Source: Ianthella basta | Lineage: Eukaryota; Porifera; Demospongiae; Verongiida; Ianthellidae | Length of the DNA: 64,000 bases | Assembly: GCA_964019415.1 (NCBI GenBank) | Contig: OZ025877.1 | Coordinates: 8,157,641 to 8,221,640, forward strand | Direction: 5' to 3' | Part shown: positions 14,966 to 27,417 of the stretch, one piece after another | Position numbering within the stretch: the stretch's first letter is position 1 | How the letters are laid out: each line of letters opens with the position of its first letter | Notes under the pieces: generated by a model | What the model was told of the DNA's origin: nothing | The model's input: the letters and a program-made list of their open reading frames with translations, nothing else | Database searches by the model: none | Translations under genes and position numbers: made by a program

Positions 14966-15165
14966 AGAGTTGTGTGCCACTAACTAGTTTGAATAGACAA
15001 TGTCAATTTACTGTATTATACAATTATAGGGATAGGGAATTGTACTAATTTCTTGTCACATTGTGTGCAGCAATTTATATCATTAATGCATAATTACATG
15101 GCGTGGTTCAAGGAACTCTATTGGTTGACATGGCAACGGAATATTAAGCGTAGGAGAGGTTGAAA

Positions 15166-18100
15166 ATGTCTTCCATCGATGACTTCGTCGTTGCGTGTGA
15201 AGTGGGCGATCTCGCGTGGATGCGGAGATGCCTTCGTGGCGGAGTGGACCCCGCAGGGAGAGATCGACAGGTGCGTGCGTGCTGTGTTGTTCTAGAACGG
15301 ATGCGTGTGGTTGTCCGCAATGTGTGGTGCTCGGCTTGCCTGGAGCAGTCCCAGTTGCTGCCAGTGGCCTGACTGCGCCCGCAGACTAGCGTCCACTGCG
15401 CTAGCTAACCCTTCCTCTTGCGCACGTCCCCTCAGGGGTTCGCTGGCCTTCACATGGTCTGCAAAGAATGGCACTGCGAGTGTCTCAAGTACCTCCTGGA
15501 CCACTGCCACACCGAGGTCGGCCTCACCACGTCCCCCGGCGGGGAGACCCCGCTGCACCTAGCTGTGCCGCGACGGGCCGCGGCCGCCACCGAGCAGCGC
15601 TGTGTCCAAGTGATGAGGACGCTCCTGGATCACGGAGCTGACCCAAACAGGTGAGCCAGGGAACTGCTCGAGCTCGGCAGGCTAGGCTGCGTGGCTGCGC
15701 TGCCCTGAGCCCAGTTTGAGGGCTAGCTAGAGGGACCAGGAGAGCCCAAGGTACGCTCTCAGCATACAGGGAGACTCTGTATCATACCCCCTCCCTCTCC
15801 TCCCTCAGTCGGTGCAGTACCAGAGGCCAGACACCCCTGCACCTTGCTGCCAGAGTTGGCGACAACACTGTTGTGAAGCTCCTACTGCAAGAAGGGGCAG
15901 ACATCCAAATCCAGGTGTGGGCGGGTTGCTTACTGTGACAGTTGTTGACTGGTCTGTTGATGTGTTTGTTGATGTGTTTGTTGTTGTGCTCTGCAGGACA
16001 ATGATGGTATGTATGCACTGGACATGGCCCGGCTGGGAGGACACTATGAGGTGGCACGGCTGCTGCAAGCACTGCACTGGGCTGCAGACAAAGATCACCA
16101 TGACAACCATGTGCTGCTGCAGACGGCCCTGCAAGAGGAGGCTGCTGCCATGGAGCGAGAGAGGTTCGCTTGGAACAAGCGCTACAGAGGAGTGAGGGCA
16201 TACGAGGCTTGGCAGGAGCAGAACAGCGTCTCCAACCGCTCCCATGTGGAGCCGGGGGCCTGCCAGTTCAGGCAGGAGCAGAGGGTGCGGCTGGACTCAC
16301 CTGGCAGCAGCTCTTGCAGCTCTTGCCGGCACTCTTCGGCCACCAGGAGTGCTAGCAGGGCCAGCCGGCGGCCGGCTGTGAGGCCCCTCAACATCTCATC
16401 TCACCAAGCTGATAAGAACCTCAGCCACGTCGGTCGACCTGGTCAGATCTACCCATACTCAAATTACCCAGCCCAGGGGGACCGGGAGTATGGCAGGAGA
16501 ACACCTTCTCAAGGGGGCGGTGGGGGAGGGCCACGGAGGACACCTTCCCAAGGGGGCAGTGGGGGAGGGCCACGGAGGACGAAGCTGCCATTTGGTATTC
16601 GGAAGTCGGCAAGAGTGTGCCCCCCACAGCCAAAGACTGGAGAGACAGAATTGAGACTTTCTCCATCAGTGACAGTTGTGGGATCTGAGCTTAATGAGGG
16701 CCACTGTGTGGACTACAGGAGTGGGGAGAAGGGTGTAGTGGAGAAGGAGGTAGAGGAGTATGTGGATGAGGAGGGGCTGGGCAGCCCCGGAGAGCTCACG
16801 TTCCACGAGGTGCAGCAGCAGAGCCTGAAGGGTGTTCCTGATGCCATTTACCTGCAGGAGCTGCTGGGGTCCCAGAGCCCCGCCCTCCAGTCTCCTCCAG
16901 TGAGCAAGGACAGACAGCGAAGGTTGTCAATGTCCCAGATCAACCATCGCCACAATGTCTACCGTGGTAAGATGCACCGGCGGCTCAGTCTGGGGGCTAT
17001 CCCCGAGGGGAGGATGGTGCGTGAGTACTGTGAGGATGACGACGACGAGGACCTGCTGGGCTCCGTGTTGTGGAACAGTGTGGCATGGCAGGTCCTCCTG
17101 GCCTCCCAGCGTCAGTACAGCTCTGCTCCGCCGTCTCCTGTCAGTGATGCCCAGCGGAGTGTTCTCAATGCAAGGATCCTCGGGCGGCTTGGCACTGCTG
17201 CAGATGAAGAGAGAGAGTTAGTTTACAGCGACGGCAGCAGTAGTGAGGAGGGAGATGATGAGGATGAGGATGAGGAAGGAAGCCAAGTGCCCCGCCCCGA
17301 CACACCTCTACCCTCCCTGGTGTACAGCTCTCTCCTGCAGCCCCCGAGTCCTCCGAACTCTTCACACAGTCTCTCCTCCCCCAGTAGCCCTCGACTCACT
17401 TCACCCAACCCACTGGAAAACTGGGAACCCTCTCCAGACCAAGCTCCATCATTGACTGATGAACCACTGAACCAAGTTCCATCATTGACTGATGAACCAC
17501 TGGACCAAGTTCCATCCTCGACTGATGAACCACCAGACCAAGTTCCATCCTCGACTGATGAACCACTGGACCAAGTTCCATCCTCGACTGATGAACCACT
17601 GGACCAAGTTCCATCCTCGACTGATGAACCACTGGACCAAGTTCCATCCTCGACTGATGAACCACCAGACCAAGCTCCATCATCAACTGATGAACCACCG
17701 GACCAAGTTCCATCCTCGACTGATGAACCACTGGACCAAGTTCCATCCTCGACTGATGTACCACTGAGCCAAGTTCAATCAACTGAGGGGCCAGAGTGCC
17801 CCTTGTCCCCGGTGGGAGTGATGTGGCAGGACAAGACTGACATACCTTCTACTGCCCGTTCCACTTCCTTGTGTGTCATGGGGGGCAAGATCAACCCTTC
17901 CTCTCGCTCGAGACAGCAATTAGCAAGATCTCCGACTCCCCAAACCCCTCCCAAGAGGGAAAGCCCCAGGTCCAGATTGCCCAGTCGAACATCCCCCTTG
18001 CGCTCAAAGTCCAGTGCTGGCATTAGGGGCACTCCCTCAGCTCACCGGCTGTCTGCCCGACAGACACAGTCATCATGCACACTGCCACTGAGTCACTCCA

Positions 18101-18183
18101 AGCTGGAGGGCCGAGTGGCCCTGCAGCCAACTCTAATGCAGTTTGGCGGGGGACTGGTGTCTGTGACTGCAGGCCTCAGGTGA
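15166..18183 (+). CDS. ANKRD53: ANKRD53-like ankyrin-repeat protein
   Basis: Exons read as 15166-15270, 15436-15650, 15809-15914 and 15997-18183. The first part has about four ankyrin repeats (AWMRRCLRGGVDPAGRDRQ, GFAGLHMVCKEWHCECLKYL, GETPLHLAV, GQTPLHLAARVGDNTVVKLL, DGMYALDMARLGGHYEVARL). The arrangement resembles ANKRD53, a spindle-associated ankyrin protein, but only the repeats support that name. The long last exon encodes a low-complexity tail of about 700 residues: Gly-rich repeats near 16500, acidic stretches, and about ten copies of an 11-residue Pro/Ser/Thr/Asp repeat (17434-17780). The tail is fast-evolving and probably disordered. The ATG at 15166 is the first in frame. Confidence 0.72.
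17434..17780 (+). repeat. 33-bp coding minisatellite
   Basis: About ten tandem copies of a 33-bp unit encoding DQVPSSTDEPL and variants (DQAPSLT, EPP). The unit is a multiple of three, so the frame is kept whatever the copy number. Confidence 0.93.
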
Positions 18184-18649
18184 GCACTCACCCACTGCTG
18201 TGCAGTCCTTGATGCTCAACTTTACCCCCCTCCCCCTCCCCCCCCTCCCCTCTCCCCCTCCCCCTCCCCCTTTCCTTCCCCATGCAGCCATAGGGTGTGA
18301 AGTTGAACAAGAATCACAAAACATACTTCTTTTCAATTCCAGCAATTATTTGCTTGCCAATGGCAACTTTACAATTGCGTACATTGCATGACGTGCTCCA
18401 GCACTACACGTGCCAGCAGTGACTGAACTGCAAACATGCATGCAGTCCATAACTTGAGCTCTCTACCCTCTACCTCCACCTCTATAGATATACCCTCTCT
18501 AGATCACAAACAAGGTCAAAGTCGGGCACATGAGTGCACAGATAGTGACCATAATTAGCAAACAATCATTGCATGATTACTGGAGTGCTATACACATTGC
18601 TGAGGGGTGAGCATAAGGCAATTCAGTGCTGTACAAATGTACAGTGTGA
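18184..18649. other. Convergent 3' intergenic region
   Basis: Between the tail-to-tail ANKRD53-like and NT5C2 genes. A C-rich tract at 18227-18278 and A/T-rich sequence are present; no other feature was seen. Confidence 0.5.
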
Positions 18650-21468
18650 CTATTTTGTTGTGCATGCTTGTTTACGAGGAGGTGATGGGCTTTCTTCTTG
18701 GTCACTCCCCCCTACCCCATTGGGGCCATCCTCCTCATCTTCAGCAAAGTCAACAGGAGTGGTTGTAGACAGGTGGAAGCGCTTTGGCATTGGCCGTGTC
18801 TCCAGCGTGGGGGATAGAGGGAGGAGTCCCCTGGAAGGCACCTCACTGAGGTGGAAGTTCTCGTGAGGCATCTGTGAAGGACGGCAGGGCTGTCATTCCT
18901 AGGCAGCCAGCCCCACCCACAGGTAGCTAACCCGCCCCCCTCACCAGGCTGTGCGGAGCAATGAAGTGGAAGCCAGGCGCGTAGTTGAGTAGGTTAGTGC
19001 AGCTGGTCCCATACAGGTCGGCAAACCGAGTGGCCTGGTATGCAAAGAAGGTCTGTCTAGGACCTGCAGCATGGGGGAGGGGGGGGGAGGGAGAGGTGAG
19101 GGTCACATACCATGGGGGAGGGGTCACTGCCACACCCACCCACCACATCTGAGGAGGCTGCCCAAGGTGGTCACACGGGACTCCTCAATCTTCTGTGAAG
19201 TGGTCTTGATGGCCTGCTGGATACGAGATGAGTCTGGCAGCCTTGGGATGGGGTTGCTATGGAAACAAAGATGGGGCAGACAGTGTGTGCTACACTAGTA
19301 GGACAGTGGGGCAGACAGTGCGTGCTACACTAGTAGGACAGTGGGGCAGACAGTGCGTGCTACACTAGTAGGACAGTGGGGCAGACAGTGTGTGCTACAC
19401 TAGTAGGACAGTGGGGCAGACAGTGTGTGCTACACTAGTAGGACAGTGGGGCAGACAGTGTGTGCTACACTAGTAGGACAGTGGGGCAGACTGACCTGCT
19501 GGCCATTGCAAAGCAAGTTTCCCGTAGCAGCATCTCAAGCCTCTGCAGGTGAACGTAATAACCTGCACAAATAGAAGAGGCTGAGTCAATTGCAGTCTGG
19601 ACTAGACTCTATACACCGTACATGCATTAAGTGTGCTTGTGCCCCCCCCCCCCCCCCCCATAGAGTGTGCTTGTGCCCCCCCAAGAGTGTGTGTGCCCCC
19701 CCCCCCATAGAGTGTGCTTGTGCCCCCCCAAGAGTGTGTGTGCCCCCCCCCCCCCCCATAGAGTGTGCTTGTGCCCCCCCCAAGAGTGTGTGTGCCCCCC
19801 CCCCCCCCCCATAGAGTGTGCTTGTGCCCCCCACCCTTGGTCTCCTCCCAGTACTGCACCTCCTGGCGAAGCTCAGGGATCACCAAGAAGGTTCTGAGCA
19901 AAGGAAACAGCAACTCACAGCAGGTGGGCATTAAATAGAACCACTTGCTGCCCTCACCTCATTGCTTGCTGCTTCTTTGATTTGATAATGTCTCCAAAGA
20001 TGTGGTCCCCAACGTAGAGGATGTTCTGTAGGCAGGGGTAGGGGAGGGGGAAAGGGAGGGAGAGGGGAGGGGGCAGGGAGGGGTAGGGGAGGGGTAGGGG
20101 AGGAGGGAGGGGAGGGGGAGGGGAGGGGGAGGGGAGGAGGGAGGGGTAGGGGAGGAGGAAGGGGAGGGGGAGGGGAGGGGGCAGGGAGGAGGGAAGGGTA
20201 GGGGAGGAGGAAGGGGAGGGGGAGGGGAGGGGGCAGGGAGGAGGGAGGGGTAGGGGAGGAGGAAGGGGAGGGGGAGGGGAGGGGGCAGGGAGGATGGAGG
20301 GGTAGGGGAGGAGGAAGGGGAGGGGGAGGGGGAGGGAGGGGTACAGCTCTGTCAGCCCACATCAGCTACACCACCACACAAGCACAACCCACCTTTCCAC
20401 TGATGGACACAAACCGACAGAAGAGGTCCGAAGAGCCTGTGGAGAGCACAAGGGCAGCATGACCATAGCCCAGTCACCACCACCTGTGCACAAGGCCACA
20501 CAGACACACCTCCTGCATACACCTTGCCCCGCTCCAGTCCAGTCCCTGCCCTCAGCTGCCCCAACTTGAGGGAGCCCGTGGCCTCATCCACCTCACGCAG
20601 TGTGGTGCCCTCCTGGAAGAAACGCGGCTTCTGAGCATCCACAAAGATGTAGTCAAAGTAGGACTTCCACGACCTCCCCCCAGTCTCTGGCAGGTCAAAC
20701 ATATACGACATCACGGGCTGTCAAGGAGAGGGGATGGGAGAGGGAGGGAGGTGGATGGTAGGGGGAGGGGGAGGGGAGGTAGGAGGGGAGGTGAGAGGGG
20801 AGGGGAGGGGGAGGGGGAGGGGGAGGGATGTTGAGCAGGAGGCCCACTTAGGGTGCACATGTGCACATGCGCTCACATCGGTGTACTTGTAGTGGCTGTT
20901 GGTTGCCAAGAAGACAATGATGCCAGCTTTCCTCAACCTAACAAAAGGAGAAGCAAGTAACTGAAATTAAGGGAACAGCCCAGGGCTCTTGAGAGGCAAC
21001 AGCCCAGGGCTCTTGTACTCACTGGTCCAGCATTAGGGGTAGTTTAGGCTGCAGGTCGGAGCACAACAGATTGGTCAGTGGAGACACCACAGGCAGACGG
21101 CAGGTCACACACACCCACCTCCTTGGCAATGTACTTCTCCAAGTTTGCCACTGTCTCACTCTTGAGCAAGCCCTGGCCGTGGGAGGAGATGGTGTGCGGT
21201 GTCACTGCTCACCCCTCTGCCCCGCCTACCCTAAGCCCTGCCCACCTCTCTGTGCACCCAGTCTGTGGCCTGCCGCACATCACCTTGGATGCTCTCGTAC
21301 GTGATGGCCACAGAACCAAACTCAACACCAAATGGTGTCTTAGTGTAGTCGGGATGGCTGTCAAAGTGGTCCACCAGGGCAGCCAGCAGGAAGGTCTCTG
21401 CAGTCGGGAGGGCACACTTGTACAATACACACACACACACACACGCACACACACACATAGACACACGC

Positions 21469-21528
<60 letters not shown>

Positions 21529-22986
21529 CTGGTAACTCAAATAAGGTATTCAAGACATGGTAGCGGGTCTCATTGATCTGCAGTGAGCAATGACAGCAGT
21601 CACAGTCGCAGTGCTGAGTGCCACCACAGACAGGGCAAGGCAAGGCCCCTAGGCAGGACTCACTGGGGCGTACAGGTTAGGGTAGAGCTGTCTAACAGCA
21701 GATCTGTAGGGGTGGGCGTGACAGTGCGATGGGTGTGGCAGTGCAATGGGTGTGGCAGTGGGGTGGGTGTGGCAGTGAGGTGGGTGTGGCAGTGGGGTGG
21801 GTGTGGCAGTGGGGTGGGTGTGGCAGTGAGGTGGGTGTGGCAGTGGGGTGGGCGTGACAGTGCGATGGGTGTGACAGCATGATGGGTGTGGCAGTGTGAT
21901 GGGTGTGGCAGTGGGGTGGGTGTGGCAGTGCGATGGGTGTGGCAGTGCTGTGCTCGCTCACATGGAGAGGCAGCTGAAGCCATGGAACACCTCGAGGATG
22001 TTCCCGAACCCATCCACCTTGATCAAATTGCCATAGGTCTTGTCAAAAAGCAATCCTCTGCATGAGGCAGGGGGAGGGGTAGAAGTGGGCGGGGAGGGGG
22101 AGGGGCTGACTGACTAACCTGACTGGGAAGTCTGCGCTGTAAGGAATGGTTCCAATGTCCTGTGGGGGAGCAGACAGCAGAGGGCAGTGGCTGCGTGTGT
22201 GGGCAGTGTGTGCATACACCCCACACACCTTGGGATAGCCAACATCAACGAGCCTCTGAACAATCATATCGTAAGAGAATGTCTCGTATTCGGGGGACTT
22301 GTACTCTGGACACAGCAAGGAGAGCAGGACACGAGGACACCACACCACACTCACTAGAGCTGTGCGGGGGACACCTGAGGCAGTATGCAGTCCCCTCCCC
22401 TTGCCCCCCCCCCCCCCCCCCACACACACACCAACTAAAGTGTAGTCCATGTCAAAACCAATTGCCTTGATTTTGCTCATGCTCACACTGCGGTTGACGT
22501 AGATGCTGTACAGTGGAGGGGGGAAGAGAGGAGAGAGGAGAGGAGAGGGGAAATGGAGTGGGGAGGGGGGGGGGAGAGGGGAAATGGAGTGGAGAGGGGG
22601 AGGGGAGAGGGGAAGAGAGGAGAGAGGAGAGGAGAGGGGAAATGGAGTGGGGAGGGTGAAGGAAGAGGGGGAAGTGGGAGGGGGAGGGGAGAAGGAGAGT
22701 GGAGTGGGGAGGGGGGAAGAGAGGAGAGAGGAGAGGAGAGGGGAAGTGGGAGGGGGAGGGGAGAGGGAGAGTGGAGTGGGGAGGGGGTGAGGTATACAGT
22801 GCCTGATGTGACTCGAGGGGAGCGATCAGCCGCCTACCTGCCGCCCTCCTGGTCCGGCTGGGCAGGAAGGTGGCGCCGGAGGTCGTGCAGAAGTGCATCC
22901 ATCCGCGGGCCGTCGCTGAGGTCCCATTCCGCACCACCGACACCATCGGCGTCCAACTGGTCGCCCACTGTAGGCGGAGTCGCCAT
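18650..22986 (-). CDS. NT5C2: Cytosolic purine 5'-nucleotidase NT5C2
   Basis: HAD-family 5'-nucleotidase that dephosphorylates IMP/GMP. Nineteen coding exons on the minus strand: 22838-22986, 22432-22505, 22229-22305, 22119-22159, 21962-22057, 21664-21703, 21529-21577, 21246-21397, 21119-21172, 21023-21048, 20877-20937, 20510-20717, 20393-20436, 19958-20025, 19835-19893, 19496-19562, 19147-19256, 18945-19063 and 18650-18871. Catalytic motif I is intact (GFDMDYTL). Other landmarks are [52 protein letters not shown] and the C-terminal MPHE. The tail is acidic, as in the human enzyme. Divergent from ENTPD4, with 246 bp between the start codons. Introns hold several G-rich, CA and 35-bp repeats. 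Confidence 0.95.
19262..19492. repeat. 35-bp minisatellite in NT5C2 intron
   Basis: About six copies of a 35-bp unit (GTAGGACAGTGGGGCAGACA plus GTGTGTGCTACACTA). On the gene strand the array starts about five bases after the donor of the exon 19496-19562 (AGCAG then GTCAGTCTGCC). Confidence 0.92.
19636..19832. repeat. C-run repeat with AGAGTGTG units
   Basis: Alternating poly-C runs and ATAGAGTGTGCTTGTG or AAGAGTGTGTGTG units (about six) in an NT5C2 intron. Confidence 0.85.
20036..20345. repeat. GGGGA-type repeat
   Basis: About 310 bp of GGGGAGGGGGAGG-like sequence in an NT5C2 intron, C-rich on the transcribed strand. Confidence 0.88.
21429..21523. repeat. (CA)n microsatellite
   Basis: About 95 bp of CA repeats in an NT5C2 intron. 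Confidence 0.92.
21712..21945. repeat. About 17-bp minisatellite (GTGGGTGTGGCAGTG)
   Basis: About 14 copies of GGGTGTGGCAGTGGGGT-like units in the NT5C2 intron 21704-21961. Confidence 0.88.
22506..22795. repeat. GA-rich repeat in NT5C2 intron 1
   Basis: GGGGAGGGG/GAGAGGAGAG-type sequence filling most of the intron 22506-22837. Confidence 0.85.
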
Positions 22987-23232
22987 ACCTCGTGCAACAC
23001 ACGGTGGACTGTGCTGGCGATGCAGTCGAGGCACTGCCGGATGTGAGGCGGGCTCGACTTATACTCAGGGATGCAGCGGAGATGTCAGTATGCGGGAGAA
23101 GGCACTCGCTGGTACCGCAGGCCAGTGGTTTAGACTGGCTTAAGCGCCCAATGGGCGAGAACAGTCTATTGTTGTCCCGGAAGGGACTGGCTAGCGGCTC
23201 GCGCGTCATGGTGGAGCCTCTCCTAGGATACG

Positions 23233-25609
23233 ATGGCAGTGCAGTGGGGAAGCTGGAATGTTAAACTCAAGAGGTTGTTGCCGGCGGTCCTCTTGGGCGC
23301 ATTTCTGGCAGTGGGTATTACTCTGATGATGCTCCACCCTATATCCCCCCTCGCCGGTGTGGGACCGGCGGCCGCCTCTAGTCAGAAGGCTGCCTTCAAC
23401 TACGCCGTGGTGATCGACGCGGGGAGCAGCGGCAGTCGCGTGTATCTCTACCAGTGGCCGCCCCGCCGACGGGACGAGCGCGGGCCGCAGCTGCTGCGAA
23501 TAGACCAGGTGATGGGTGCGAAGGGGGAGCCCCTAGTGATGACCCTAGCCCCCGGGTTGAGCTCGTGTAAGGACGAGCCGACGCGCGCTCTGGCCTACAT
23601 CAAACCTCTCCTTGACTTTGCTGCTCACCACATCCCAAGAGAGGCCCACCTGGAGACACAGCTGTTCATCATGGCAACTGCTGGCTTGAGGCTGATCCCG
23701 AAGGAGTCCAGTGCGGCCATCTTGCAGGAGCTCCGCACACACATTCCCCTGCACTACAACTTCCTTCTACCTGAGGAGAATGTGCAAGTGATATCTGGGC
23801 GGGAGGAGGGTCAGTGTGTGGTGTGAGGGGAGGGTGTGGTGTGAGGGAGGGTGTGGTGTGAGAGGAGGGTGTGGTGTGAGGGGAGGGTGTGTGGTGTGAG
23901 GGGAGGGTGTGTGGTGTGAGGGGGAGGGTGTGGTGTGAGGGGGAGGGTGGTGGAGGTTGATGCATATGTGCACAGTGCGGTGCATGGTGTGAGTTGAGTG
24001 GGTATGTTTTGTGTAGGTGTGTTCAGTTGGATCACTCTCAACTATCTCCTTGGCCGGCTGAGAGGTGAGTGATGATGTGTGTGTGTGTGTGTGTGTGTGT
24101 GTGTTGACAAAAGTGTGTGTGCACACATGTGCCATAGTTGTTGTCTCTCTGACATTCAATTGAAGACCCCCAAGCCACAGTGGGGACAGTGGGGTCGTTA
24201 GACATGGGGGGCGGGTCCATGCAAGTGGCATTTGAGTTGGATGAAGATGTGAGTTGGAGGGCAACCAGGGTCTGAGCTGTGTGCGTGGTGTGTGGGTGTA
24301 GTGGCTGTGTGCTGTGTACGTGGTGTGTGGGTGTAGTGCCTGTGTGCTGTGTCTACAGGTGACGGAGGAGCATGCCGGGAGTGTGGTTGACGTGGACCTG
24401 TCGTGTGGGGTGGACACACACCACAAGCACCAGCTCTTTGTGACCACCTATCTTGGCTTTGGGGCTAATGAAGCCAGAAGACGGTACATCCAAAGTAAGG
24501 CTCCTGAAGTGACAGGAAGTGCCCCACCCTCGTTGGGAAACAGTTCTGAGGGGAAAGCCCACTTCCCCGTGAAGCTGCTCGACCCTTGTGCCCCAGTGGA
24601 CATGCATGAGGCCGTGACCAGTGGTGGAAGAGCTCTGACGCTCCATGGCACTGGAGACTTTGGAGCGTGCAAGAGCGCTCTGCTGCCAATCCTGCAGGGC
24701 CCCTCAAACTGCTCTGAGGAGCAGTCCACTGCGTGCACATCGGACGTCCTCTCTGCACCACCAATTGATATCAAGATGGAGTTTTATGGCTTCTCGGAGT
24801 TCTGGTACACTATGGACGATGTGCTCAGGATGGGCGGGGCCTATGAGAAGCACAAGTTTGAGGAGGCAGCCTCCGTGAGCTGCTGTTCTCTTCCACTGTG
24901 CTGTGGTCCAGCATCACTGACCATCCACTGCCTCCCCCCCTCCTCCCCCCATACCCCAGGCCTTCTGCAGCAACCGTTGGTCCACCATCGAGGGCTGGCA
25001 CAAGAAGGGACTGTACCCTGAAGCTGATGTAAGCAGGATGCGGTGAGTCATGAGTGGAGATGTGACCACGCCCTTGAGACCACACCCCTATGGCCACACC
25101 TCTGTGGTCACACCCCTTTACTTGTTTTCACAGGACACAATGTTTCAAGTCTGCATGGATGTCTGTCACTCTCCATGACGGGTTGAAGCTTCCTAGCAAC
25201 TACACCCAACTGGTCTCTGCAAAGGAGCTCAACGGCCACAGTTTGCAGTGGGCGCTGGGTGCCCTGGTCTACCACACACGGTGCCTCCCCATCCGGTGGG
25301 TAGGGAGGACAGCAGGAAGGACCCACCACGCACTGTTGTTCACTCACTCCTCTCTCTCCCTTCAGGACAGTGGAACAGTCATCTGGTGCTGGTGGGTGGA
25401 GTTCTACCCTGAACAGGGGAGGTCTCTCGGAGAACACCTTCCACACTCTCATGCTGCTGCTCTTTGTCATAATCATCGTGGCAGGCTATGCCTACTTCAA
25501 GATGCTACGTGCACGGCCATTCCGAACACCTTCTGTCTTCAGCAGATCCCTCTCCTTTGCTAACCTCTCCAGAAGCAAGACTTTCACCAACTCAAGGCTG
25601 CCAGTCTGA
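23233..25609 (+). CDS. ENTPD4: ENTPD4/7-type nucleoside triphosphate diphosphohydrolase
   Basis: Apyrase of the Golgi/lysosomal ENTPD4 and ENTPD7 group, which hydrolyses nucleoside di- and triphosphates in the lumen. Exons read as 23233-23809, 24017-24064, 24166-24248, 24359-24874, 24960-25042, 25134-25295 and 25366-25609. There is an N-terminal transmembrane segment (about residues 14-36) and a C-terminal one encoded near 25440-25495. Apyrase conserved regions are visible: VVIDAGSSGSRVYLY, MATAGLRLIP, ISGREEGVFSWI and LDMGGGSMQVAFE. FYGFSEFWYTMDDVLRMGG and QCFKSAW match ENTPD4 closely. Which of the two paralogues it is closer to cannot be decided here. The ATG is 246 bp from the divergent NT5C2 start. 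Confidence 0.93.
23821..23955. repeat. GGGTGTGGTGTGAGGGGA repeat
   Basis: About seven copies of an 18-20-bp unit starting about ten bases after the splice donor at 23810. Confidence 0.85.
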
Positions 25610-25875
25610 TTCACTTGTTGTTTTAGTCCCCCTCCCCCTCCCCCTCCCCCTCCTTTCTCACTATATTTATTTTTATCTATGGCAACGGTAATAATATTCA
25701 TATTCAATCCAATTTTGCCTGTGTAAAAATGGCGGATACGTTGTTTGGAAGGTTTTGAAGGAGAAGGAATCTCTCTGAATCCGAAAGCAGCAAGGCGCTG
25801 GTTCAGTTAACGCTGTTACTAACTTTAGTTTAGGCAATGACTTTTCTGCTGAAGTCATCTACAACGCGGTGAAGT

Positions 25876-27376
25876 ATGGCAACAGCGAATAACCCTGGTA
25901 AGAGGGCTTCGCGCGTAGTTGTTGCTCTGTGGCTGTTTGTCTGCCTCTGTCATAGGCCCAGCTAGCACAAGGACTGCCGCTCACTAATCCAAACCAACTG
26001 TGTATTGTACAACGCCGCGACAGTGTGGCCAGCCCTTCCCTGCCACTTGTGCTGCGTGACGTCTGTACCCGTCCCACCCTGTACAGGAGAGATACCCTGG
26101 TGCTTTTCGCAAGTAAAGGGTACGATAGAAGAAGAGATTGCTGACGGTTAGTGGCCTGTGCTGGACATTGCCCCCTATAGCCTTGGTGTGTGTGGTGTGT
26201 GTGTGGTGTGTGTGGGAGGGGGAGGGGGTATGTTACATTCCCGTCTCCTCGCCCTCTCCCTCTGTACCCCTTCGCCCCCGTTGCTCCCTCCCTCTTCATC
26301 CGCACGCCATCTCCTGTGTGCACTTGCACTCCCATCCACTTGATCACTAGCCTGTGTTCTATCCCCCTCCCCCGTCCAGCTGACATCATCTCAGCTGTAG
26401 AGTTCAACCATGACGGAGAGTTCCTTGCTACTGGGGACAAAGGAGGGCGAGTGGTCATCTTCCAGCGAGGTGGACTGCCCCCGGTGAGCGTGGCCCCCTG
26501 TGTGTGACTCAGTGTGTGACTCAGTGTGTGACTCAGTGTGTGACTCAGTGTGTGAGTTGCAATCGCTCTTCTACCAGTGTGTGTGGAAATGGGACAGGAC
26601 TCATTGGCTGTGATACTATTCTTCTGTCTGGGGGAGTGGCTGGGAGTGTATCCCTGTAGTGTAGCTGGGGGTGTGGCCCTATGGTGCCGAGGGGCGTGTC
26701 TGAAGCAATAGTCTGTATAGCCAATGCAACAGTCTATGTAGGTTATGCAATAGTTAGTGTAGATTATGCAATAGTCTGTGTATTGTATGCAACAGTCTAT
26801 ATGGGTTGTGCAATAGCTTGCCCCTCCATAGTTCATATAGCCCGCCTCACTAGTGTTGCCCCTCGCCTGCTGCAGCCCTCCGACGGTCCTGCTCCCTTCC
26901 GGTGCGACTACAACGTGTACAGCACCTTCCAGAGCCACGAACCAGAGTTTGACTACCTGAAGAGTCTTGAGATTGAAGAGAAGATCAACAAGATTCGTTG
27001 GCTACGCAAGGCAGGGCCATCACTGTTCCTTTTAACCACTAATGGTGAGTGGGGGAGGAGTTCAGTGGGGGAGGAGTTCAGTGGGGGAGGAGTGCAGTGG
27101 GGGAGGAGTTCAGTGAGGGAGGAGTGCAGTGGGGGAGGAGTTCAGTGGGGGAGGAGTTCAGTGAGGGAGGAGTTCAGTGGGGGAGGAGTGCAGTGGGGGA
27201 GGAGTGCAGTGGGGGAGGAGTTCAGTGGGGGAGGAGTTCAGTGGGGGAGGAGTGCAGTGGGGGAGGAGTGCAGTGGGGGAGGAGTGCAGTGGGGGAGGAG
27301 TGCAGCGGGCTCTCTACTCTGGTTGTGACTGCTGCCACACCTTGCTGCTCAGGCTGCTGATTGTTTTGTATATCCT

Positions 27377-27417
<41 letters not shown>

